DNA of 12,641 nucleotides from JBCCHY01 sp039028495 (GTDB lineage: Bacteria > Patescibacteriota > Saccharimonadia > Saccharimonadales > VXPC01), in assembly GCA_039028495.1 (NCBI GenBank), contig JBCCHY010000027.1, positions 1 through 12,641 on the forward strand. The letters are read 5' to 3'. Positions 1 to 5,882 of the stretch are shown piece by piece (the first letter of the stretch is position 1; every line of letters begins with the position of its first letter). The notes beneath the pieces were generated by a model. It saw only the letters and a program-made list of their open reading frames with translations. It searched no databases and was not told the DNA's origin. The position numbers were made by a program, and so were the translations under genes.

Positions 1-61
1 AGGTGGAAGGAACCATGTCTTCGTGGCTGACAGTACCCACCGGCGTGCCCCAAGGCTCCGT

Positions 62-62
<1 letters not shown>
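1..62 (+). mobile_element. Fragment of a reverse-transcriptase core (probably foreign, chimeric end)
   Basis: Read from base 3 on the plus strand, this stretch is open through codons for SSWLTV, PT and GVPQGSV. It meets a stop at 69-71, just past the point where 16S sequence begins. GVPQGS(V) is the conserved fingers/palm motif of reverse transcriptases. The S-x-W-x-x-V-x-x-GVPQGSV arrangement is more typical of non-LTR (LINE-like) elements than of bacterial group II introns, which usually read G(L/T)PQG(S/G)PLSP. The motif breaks exactly where it should continue (L-G-P-L), so this is not an intact element end. It joins 16S at about 60-66, where the two sequences share GTG. A library or assembly chimera with eukaryotic DNA is the simplest reading. 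The call rests on only about 20 codons. Confidence 0.45.
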
Positions 63-352
<290 letters not shown>

Positions 353-392
353 TGAAAATTGATTGGTTCATTCAAAACCTCTTCAATGAACT

Positions 393-408
393 GGCGGCTA
401 AAGCCGTC
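393..408 (-). other. Small hairpin in the 16S leader
   Basis: In transcript sense, GACGGC-TTTA-GCCGCC can fold into a short stem with a CGGC/GCCG core. It sits between the two copies of the 16S 5' end, about 45 nt upstream of the mature terminus. It could be part of the precursor-processing structure, but the 3' partner of the processing stem lies outside the window. Confidence 0.4.
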
Positions 409-436
409 AATCTATTGCTGCGTCTTACGACACAAG

Positions 437-473
437 GTTCATCCTGAGCCAGGATCAAACTCTCATTGAAAAA
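437..473 (-). repeat. Second copy of the 16S 5' terminus inside the rRNA leader
   Basis: An exact 37-bp duplicate of 316-352 lies 121 bp upstream in the leader. It would be transcribed before the true 16S 5' end and includes the same TTTTTCAATG junction plus about 34 nt of 16S. It then runs into unrelated leader sequence instead of the 16S body. The true gene is the other copy, because only that one continues into GCTGGCGGCGTGCC. Confidence 0.95.
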
Positions 474-519
474 GATTGACTCCTTGCCAGAATAACTCTA
501 TCTATAAAGATATTTATAT

Positions 520-538
520 TTTGGCTATAGAAGCCAAA
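520..538 (-). other. Perfect 7-bp hairpin in the 16S leader
   Basis: TTTGGCT and AGCCAAA are perfect complements around a 5-nt loop. In transcript sense AT-rich sequence follows (ATATAAATATC) but no uninterrupted U-run, so it does not look like a terminator. It is probably a structured leader element of the rRNA precursor. Confidence 0.5.
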
Positions 539-573
539 CTTAAAAAAGTAATTAAACGTTGACATTACACAAC

Positions 574-590
574 TAAATTTTCAAAGTTCT
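574..590 (-). promoter_or_regulatory. boxA-like antitermination element in the rRNA leader
   Basis: The transcript reads AGAACTTTGAAAATTTA. This resembles the GTTCTTTGAAAA-type boxA of Gram-positive rRNA leaders, where NusB and S10 load to make polymerase termination-resistant. It lies about 85 nt after the predicted start and about 225 nt before mature 16S, a sensible place for boxA. The match is by eye and one base differs in the core. Confidence 0.45.
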
Positions 591-619
591 TCGATGTGCA
601 AGCTCTCCCTCAAGAGAAC

Positions 620-654
620 AAAAAAGTCGCCTGGTGTGAGCGATCTGTTTTTTT
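620..654 (-). terminator. Terminator-like hairpin with A/T flanks just inside the rRNA leader
   Basis: The core stem is TCGC/GCGA around a 9-nt loop, flanked by six A on one side and seven T on the other, so it can look like a terminator in either direction. On the minus strand the sequence after the stem is C followed by six T. It starts only about 17 nt after the predicted rRNA start. It could therefore stop read-through from the gyrase/DUF212 operon, act as an attenuator overcome by the boxA-like element downstream, or be a boxB-like hairpin. The GC stem is only 4 bp, so efficiency is uncertain. Confidence 0.4.
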
Positions 655-677
655 GTAGACTTACTCCGAACCTGTGT

Positions 678-706
678 AATCTACGCTAAAAGACTAGAGA
701 AGTCAA
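678..706 (-). promoter_or_regulatory. Predicted 16S rRNA promoter (housekeeping sigma)
   Basis: On the minus strand TTGACT (701-706) is followed by exactly 17 bp and then TAGATT (678-683), a good match to the TTGACA/TATAAT consensus. The predicted start is near 671, giving a leader of about 320 nt before mature 16S. It lies in the gap after the DUF212 gene, so the rRNA need not depend on the gyrase operon. Confidence 0.7.
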
Positions 707-762
707 CACACAGACAGAAATATAGGTGTAGTTCGTACAACAATATATTCTGAAAGAGCTGT

Positions 763-1197
763 TCAGCCAATCAGCAGATTGGTAGCTAGACCCACGACTA
801 CACCAGTGAAAACACCTGCTACTACCTGGTAAGGCGTGTGGCCCATTGCCATATTAAGGGCCAGTGAGGTTTCTCTAATCTTTAGCTTTGCCAAAATATC
901 ACTGAGTATTTTGGTATTTTCGCCTGTTGCTCTACGCACACCTACGGCATCGTATACCACCACGCCGAGTAAAGTTAACGCTACTCCAAACACGGCCGAT
1001 TCAAAACCTTCTTGCAAGCCAACTACAGTCGCTATAGAGGCAACAAACCCAGAATGTGAGCTTGGCATTCCACCGGATGCAAAAAAGTCATCTAGGCTGA
1101 AGCCATCTTGTCTAAGAGATAGTGCGTATTTCAAAGCCTGAGCAACAGTCCAGCCAGCTGCTCCTGCGATTATGTACCTAAAATCTGCTAGCTCCAC
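763..1197 (-). CDS. Divergent PAP2 family (DUF212, YuiD-like) membrane protein
   Basis: This 144-residue protein has the full signature of the divergent PAP2 / DUF212 family: MPSSHSG (44-50), YDAVGVRRATGE (82-93) and GHTPYQV (119-125). Hydrophobic segments lie at about 7-25, 50-80 and 123-143. PAP2 enzymes are membrane phosphatases, and the SxxH- and R-containing motifs recall their active site. The true substrate of DUF212 proteins is not established, although a role in lipid or undecaprenyl phosphate metabolism is often suggested. The start is GTG at 1195-1197 with AAAGGA about nine bases upstream; no in-frame ATG lies nearby. It begins 13 bp after the gyrA stop, so it is probably the last gene of the gyrB-gyrA transcript. 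No clear terminator follows before the rRNA promoter. Confidence 0.9.
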   Translation of the reverse strand: MELADFRYIIAGAAGWTVAQALKYALSLRQDGFSLDDFFASGGMPSSHSGFVASIATVVGLQEGFESAVFGVALTLLGVVVYDAVGVRRATGENTKILSDILAKLKIRETSLALNMAMGHTPYQVVAGVFTGVVVGLATNLLIG

Positions 1198-1210
1198 CTA
1201 TTTACATCCT

Positions 1211-3784
1211 TTATTTTTTAGCTTTTGATTTACTCGCGGGTTTCTTTTTCGACTTACTGTCTTGCGGGGTCTCATCTTCGTCCGCTAATTCGTCCTGGGG
1301 TTCCATAACCATTACCACAGAAGCCACCTCATCACCTGCATTAAGTTTCATGACCCTGACTCCCTGTGTGGCTCTGCCGAGCTCTGAGATATCATCGAGT
1401 CCGAGTCTTATAGTCTGACCATTCTTGCTAATAGCGATCATTTCACTGGCACCGGGCCTGAGGGCACGTACCGTTACGAGCTCTCCTGTCTTTTTGTTTA
1501 CAACCGCAGACCTAATACCGACTCCTCCTCGTTTGTGGGCTGTAAACTGTGAAATCTTCGTGCGTTTACCGTAGCCTAATTTGCTGATCACGAACATAGA
1601 TGTGTCTTCATGAACCTTATCCATACCGATGACAAAGTCGTCTTTCCTGAGACGGACACCACGGACACCACGAGCAGTTCTTCCCATAGGACGTACATCC
1701 GACTCATGGAACCTAATCGCTTGCCCCTGGCTGGTGCTAATCACCACCTCATCATTACCGCTGGTGAACCTGACCCATCGGAGTTCATCACCGTCATCAA
1801 GCCTAATCGTTATCAGACCACTTTGACGTACGTTCTTGTATTTATCATAAGATGTCTTTTTAACAACACCCATACGTGTACACATCAGCAAATATCCCTC
1901 ATCCTCTGTGTTAGCCTGCATCTTGAATATAGCGCTAATTGCCTCTTCTGGCTGCAGCTGCAAGAGATTCACTATAGCAACGCCCTTGGCATTTAGCCCA
2001 GCAGAAGGTACTTCGTAGGCTTTGAGTCTGAATACTCGTCCTTTGTTAGTAAAAAACAGCAGATAATCATGCGTGCTGGTAAAGACCATCTGCTGAATGA
2101 GGTCTTCTTCTCTTGTGGACATCCCGCGTCGACCTTTGCCGCCTCTACCCTGACGTTTGTACTCTGTCTCGGCGACCCGTTTGATGTAGTTAGAGGCAGT
2201 CAATGTCACTACTACCTGTTCATTCGGTATTAAGTCCTCGTCACTAAGCTTGCCGAGCTCTTGGTTGATGAGCTCCGAGCGTCTATCGTCATTAAATTTT
2301 GTCTTTAGCTCTTCTAGCTCATTCTTGATAACACCGAGGATCTTTTGCTCGTCCGCTAATAGCTCCTCTAGACTCTTGATGAGCTTTTTCAGTTCATTTA
2401 ACTCATCTTCGATCTTTTTCCGTTCCAGCCCTACAAGACTTCTAAGCGGCATAGCGAGTATCGAGTTAGCTTGAATATCAGTTAACTTAAACTTTTTGAT
2501 CAGATTTTCTTTTGCTTCATCAGATGTCTGGCTGGCACGGATTATTTTGACTATTTCATCAATGTTATCGAGAGCGATACTTAGACCTTCAAGGATATGG
2601 GCGCGGTCCTGAGCTTTTTTAAGCTCAAATTCAGCTCTCCGTCTAACAACTACCTGACGATGTTTTAGATACTCTCCCAATATGTCTGTCAAACCCAGAA
2701 CTCGTGGCTGGATCCCATCAACAAGTGCCAACATATTGTAGTGAAACGACGTCTGCAGCGGCGTGAGCTTATACAGCTGGTTCAAGACCTTATTTGGATA
2801 CGCGTCTTTCTTCAGGTCTATGACTATACGGACCTCACCCCTTGAACTTTCATCTCTAATGTCTGAGATGCTGGTAACTTTCTTATCTTTGACAAGATCA
2901 GCCATTCTTTCGATCAACGTTGACATATTTACACCATAAGGAACTTCCGTGACCACTATACGATGGGCTCCTTGCTTGTTTCGCTCCTCGATAAGAGCAC
3001 GACCTCGAACAACCACACTCCCCTTACCTGTAGCATAGGCAGCATGCATATTCTCGCCTCCATAGACGATCCCGCCTGTCGGAAAATCGGGCCCCTTGAT
3101 GTGCTTCAGCAAGTCTTCCAATGTATATTCTGGATTATCGATCATCTCTAGTATCGCGTCGCAGATCTCACCTAAATTATGTGGCGGGATACTTGTCGCC
3201 ATACCAACAGCAATACCAATCTGACCGTTTAGCAGTAGGTTTGGCAGCTTAGCTGGAAGAACTTCTGGCTCTCTCTCTGTGCCATCGTAATTGGCCCTGA
3301 AATCAACTGTGTTTTTATCAAGATCATCAAGAAGAGCTTCGGCATGCTTGTTCAGCTTGGCTTCTGTGTACCTGCTAGCAGCTGGCGGGTCTCCATCCAT
3401 AGTACCGAAGTTACCCTGTCCGGTCACGAGTAGATATCTGGTAGACCACTCTACGGCTAGACGAGCCATAGCATCGTAAATGGCCCCGTCTCCATGAGGA
3501 TGATACTTACCCATAACATCGCCAACTATTCGTGCGCTCTTGACTGTCTTGCTGCCAGAACGAATGCCGTTCTTGTCCATCGAATAAAGAATCCTACGAT
3601 GCACAGGCTTGAGCCCATCTCGAACATCAGGTAGTGCTCTGGCAACAATGACACTCATAGAGTAACGAAGGAAATTATCTTCCATCAGTTTACTGATGCT
3701 ACTCGACCTCACACCTGTAGATCCTGGGTCTGTTGAAGCCTGCACGATCTCTGGTTCTGGTGTTGTCTTGTCTACGTCTGCCAT
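1211..3784 (-). CDS. gyrA: DNA gyrase subunit A
   Basis: This 857-residue subunit cuts and rejoins DNA in the A2B2 gyrase that introduces negative supercoils. The breakage-reunion domain includes LPDVRDGLKPVHRRILY (about 51-67), KYHPHGD (93-99) and the catalytic tyrosine Y139 in AASRYTEAKL, equivalent to E. coli Y122. A charged coiled coil spans about 390-500. The C-terminal domain has repeated beta-pinwheel blades (about 525-830) and the GyrA-box QGRGGKG (545-551), which argues for GyrA over ParC. The tail is acidic, then Lys-rich. The N-terminus is about 17 residues longer than in E. coli. The residue matching E. coli S83 is G100 (codon GGG), while the D87 equivalent D104 is kept. The ATG start directly abuts the gyrB stop (TAG-ATG). 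An AAAGGA lies 13 bp upstream, so translational coupling with gyrB is likely. Confidence 0.98.
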   Translation of the reverse strand: MADVDKTTPEPEIVQASTDPGSTGVRSSSISKLMEDNFLRYSMSVIVARALPDVRDGLKPVHRRILYSMDKNGIRSGSKTVKSARIVGDVMGKYHPHGDGAIYDAMARLAVEWSTRYLLVTGQGNFGTMDGDPPAASRYTEAKLNKHAEALLDDLDKNTVDFRANYDGTEREPEVLPAKLPNLLLNGQIGIAVGMATSIPPHNLGEICDAILEMIDNPEYTLEDLLKHIKGPDFPTGGIVYGGENMHAAYATGKGSVVVRGRALIEERNKQGAHRIVVTEVPYGVNMSTLIERMADLVKDKKVTSISDIRDESSRGEVRIVIDLKKDAYPNKVLNQLYKLTPLQTSFHYNMLALVDGIQPRVLGLTDILGEYLKHRQVVVRRRAEFELKKAQDRAHILEGLSIALDNIDEIVKIIRASQTSDEAKENLIKKFKLTDIQANSILAMPLRSLVGLERKKIEDELNELKKLIKSLEELLADEQKILGVIKNELEELKTKFNDDRRSELINQELGKLSDEDLIPNEQVVVTLTASNYIKRVAETEYKRQGRGGKGRRGMSTREEDLIQQMVFTSTHDYLLFFTNKGRVFRLKAYEVPSAGLNAKGVAIVNLLQLQPEEAISAIFKMQANTEDEGYLLMCTRMGVVKKTSYDKYKNVRQSGLITIRLDDGDELRWVRFTSGNDEVVISTSQGQAIRFHESDVRPMGRTARGVRGVRLRKDDFVIGMDKVHEDTSMFVISKLGYGKRTKISQFTAHKRGGVGIRSAVVNKKTGELVTVRALRPGASEMIAISKNGQTIRLGLDDISELGRATQGVRVMKLNAGDEVASVVMVMEPQDELADEDETPQDSKSKKKPASKSKAKK

Positions 3785-5746
3785 CTAAATATCCAAGTCC
3801 TTTGCGAATTTTGCGTGCGTGGTAATGAAATTTTTGCGCGACTCTACTTCGTCACCCATAAGCTTGCTAAACACTGCATCAGCACGTTCTGCGTCTTTAA
3901 TGGTTACTTGCAGCAAGACTCTTGTCTCTGGATCCATGGTGGTCTCCCAGAGCTGGTCAGCGTCCATTTCGCCGAGACCCTTGAATCTTGTGACGGTTAC
4001 ACCCGCCCGCTTCTCTAGGCTATCTTTTGCGTCTACTTTGACACCCTTTGTTTTGCGCTCCGCAATAAGCTCTTTGAGCCTAGGTTCGTACTCGTCATCA
4101 CTGTAAACGTAATGGATCTTCTTGCCCTGAGTAAATCCGTGAGTTGGAGGTTGAGATAGATACAGGTATCCACCTTCGACTACCTCTCTCATGAACCTAT
4201 AGAAAAACGTCATAAGTAGCGTGGCTATATGAGAGCCGTCTACGTCAGCATCCGTCATTATAATAACTTTGTGATAGCGTAGGCCATTCATGTCAAACTG
4301 TTCATCTATACCTACGCCCATGGCTTTGATTAGAGCAACGATCTCTTTATTCGCCAACATCTTATCAAGTCGGGCTCGTTCAACATTGAGCACCTTCCCC
4401 CTGAGCGGGAGTATTGCCTGTCTCTTGGCATCTCGACCGGTCTTGGCAGAGCCGCCAGCCGAATCACCCTCTACTATAAATATTTCACTGTCAGAAGGTG
4501 TGCGGCTTGAACAGTCCCAAAGCTTACCAGGCATTGAGGCGCCTTCTAGAACACCTTTTCTGATTACGTTGTCACGGGCTGCACGGGCTGCTTTACGTGC
4601 CCTGGCCGCTAAAATTGCTTTGCCGACGATGCCTTTGGCAATACTTGGGTTTTCCTCGAAGAAGTAATTGAGATATTCGCCTGTTACTTTTTCAACCGCT
4701 CCTCGCACCTCAGGGTTTCCGAGCTTGTTTTTCGTCTGGCCCTCAAACTGAGGATCAGGAATTTTAACAAGAATAATTGCTGTGAGGCCCTCTCGAACAT
4801 CTTCACCGCTTAAGTTATCTTCTTTTTCTTTGAGAAGGCTGTTCTTGCGCGCGTAATCATTTAGACTACGGGTTAGCGCAGTACGGAAACCGACAATATG
4901 TGTTCCTCCGTCGGGGTTAAAGACATTGTTAGCGAATGCTTTTACCATTTCGTTGAACGAATCGTTATATTGCAATGAAACTTCTACAGATACGTCATCT
5001 ATGATTTTTTCGGCATAGAATACTTTGTCACCAACTACTTCTTTACCTATGTTCAGATGCCTGACATACGACTGTATACCACCTTCGAAATAGTATGAGC
5101 TGCGCTCGGATGATCGATGATCTATAACTGTTGTTTTAACGCCTTTTGTGAGATAAGCCTGGTGCCTTAAGTAGTCAACAATCCAGTCATATTCAAACGG
5201 CTCTTTAGCCATGATGGTCGTGTCTGGCCAAAAACTAATGACCGTACCCTGAAAATCAGTTTTACCGACTTTTTTGATGTCGGCTACAGGTGCCCCAGCC
5301 TCATATGTTTGTGCATACAGTATGCCGTCTTTGTGTACTTCAGCGATCAGCTTACTTGAAAGTGCATTTACGACACTCACACCAACGCCGTGAAGACCAC
5401 TGGAGACCTTATAGCCATCACCGTCAAATTTACCGCCGGCGTGCAAGATGGTTAAAACTGTTTCAAGCGTGCTTTTGCCTGTTTTAGGGTGCTTATCTAC
5501 AGGTATACCACGCCCGTTGTCGGTAACTCTAACTCCACCATCTTCGAGAATCTCAACCTTTACTTCGCTAGCATGACCCGCTATTGCTTCGTCAATACCA
5601 TTATCGGCAACCTCTTTAATCATATGGTGTAGACCGTCGATACCGGTACTACCTATATACATACCTGGTCGCTTGCGAACCGGCTCTAGACCCTCAAGGA
5701 CCTGAATGGACCCAGAATCATAGTCAGACTTGGTCTTTTTAGACAA
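3785..5746 (-). CDS. gyrB: DNA gyrase subunit B
   Basis: This 653-residue ATPase subunit of gyrase has the usual length for bacteria without the roughly 170-residue E. coli insert. The GHKL ATPase domain shows E45/N49 in EVADNGIDEA, DNGRGIPV (76-83) and SSGLHGVGVSVVNALS (115-130). The transducer has QTKNKLGN (337-344), with the ATP-contacting Gln and Lys. The TOPRIM domain has EGDSAGG (426-432), LPLRGKVLNVE and the metal-binding D499-A-D501-V-D503. The C-terminal segment has RFKGLGEMDADQLW (587-600). It starts at TTG (5744-5746) with a strong GAGGG ribosome-binding site; SIQVLEGLEPVRKRPGMYIG begins 13 residues in, as is normal for GyrB. It is the first gene of the gyrB-gyrA-DUF212 unit. Confidence 0.98.
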   Translation of the reverse strand: MSKKTKSDYDSGSIQVLEGLEPVRKRPGMYIGSTGIDGLHHMIKEVADNGIDEAIAGHASEVKVEILEDGGVRVTDNGRGIPVDKHPKTGKSTLETVLTILHAGGKFDGDGYKVSSGLHGVGVSVVNALSSKLIAEVHKDGILYAQTYEAGAPVADIKKVGKTDFQGTVISFWPDTTIMAKEPFEYDWIVDYLRHQAYLTKGVKTTVIDHRSSERSSYYFEGGIQSYVRHLNIGKEVVGDKVFYAEKIIDDVSVEVSLQYNDSFNEMVKAFANNVFNPDGGTHIVGFRTALTRSLNDYARKNSLLKEKEDNLSGEDVREGLTAIILVKIPDPQFEGQTKNKLGNPEVRGAVEKVTGEYLNYFFEENPSIAKGIVGKAILAARARKAARAARDNVIRKGVLEGASMPGKLWDCSSRTPSDSEIFIVEGDSAGGSAKTGRDAKRQAILPLRGKVLNVERARLDKMLANKEIVALIKAMGVGIDEQFDMNGLRYHKVIIMTDADVDGSHIATLLMTFFYRFMREVVEGGYLYLSQPPTHGFTQGKKIHYVYSDDEYEPRLKELIAERKTKGVKVDAKDSLEKRAGVTVTRFKGLGEMDADQLWETTMDPETRVLLQVTIKDAERADAVFSKLMGDEVESRKNFITTHAKFAKDLDI

Positions 5747-5757
5747 ATTATCCCTCG
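5744..5757 (-). promoter_or_regulatory. TTG start and Shine-Dalgarno of gyrB
   Basis: On the minus strand the sequence reads CGAGGGATAAT and then TTG. GAGGG is an excellent ribosome-binding site at 5-7 nt spacing. No ATG or GTG occurs in frame between it and the conserved N-terminus, so the rare TTG is the best start. Confidence 0.8.
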
Positions 5758-5776
5758 ACTTTTTTAGACTCAGAGG

Positions 5777-5805
5777 ATTATACGCAATAAGGCCTACGCC
5801 TACAA
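5777..5805 (-). promoter_or_regulatory. Predicted gyrB operon promoter
   Basis: TTGTAG (5800-5805) is followed by 17 bp and a perfect TATAAT (5777-5782) on the minus strand. The start should fall near 5770, leaving about 24 nt of leader to the TTG codon. The -35 lies inside the left arm of the dyad at 5801-5820. Confidence 0.75.
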
Positions 5806-5820
5806 GGGCCTAAGCTTGTA
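5801..5820. promoter_or_regulatory. Dyad TACAAG-N8-CTTGTA between divergent promoters
   Basis: The 6-bp arms are perfect inverted repeats. The left arm is part of the gyrB -35 element and the right arm is part of the -35 proposed for the plus-strand surface-protein gene. A regulator binding here would affect both directions. Equally, the symmetry may simply reflect two TTGTA -35 boxes placed back to back. Confidence 0.45.
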
Positions 5821-5844
5821 CGAAATGCTTATGTATGATTAAAT
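5816..5844 (+). promoter_or_regulatory. Possible promoter of the surface-protein unit
   Basis: TTGTAC (5816-5821), a 17-bp spacer and TTAAAT (5839-5844) give a moderate plus-strand promoter with a start near 5851. TATGAT at 5834-5839 is a better -10 sequence but has no properly spaced -35. Confidence 0.4.
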
Positions 5845-5882
5845 AACCACCAGTATTTAACAAATAAAAATGAAACTCAAAA

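Noticed and set aside
437..473. A second, separate 16S rRNA gene start
   Set aside because: The sequence leaves 16S after about 34 nt and never resumes before the real copy, so it is a partial duplicate in the leader.
511..526. A second rRNA promoter with a TATAAA -10 on the minus strand
   Set aside because: The only TTGGCT-like -35 is about 13 bp away and is better explained as one arm of the 520-538 hairpin.
559..564. Plus-strand TTGACA as a -35 box
   Set aside because: No acceptable -10 follows at 16-18 bp and no plus-strand gene follows; it lies inside the transcribed rRNA leader.
1211..5746. Topoisomerase IV (ParE-ParC) instead of gyrase
   Set aside because: The A subunit has a GyrA-box, a full six-blade-sized C-terminal domain and a gyrA-like N-terminus, so gyrase fits better.
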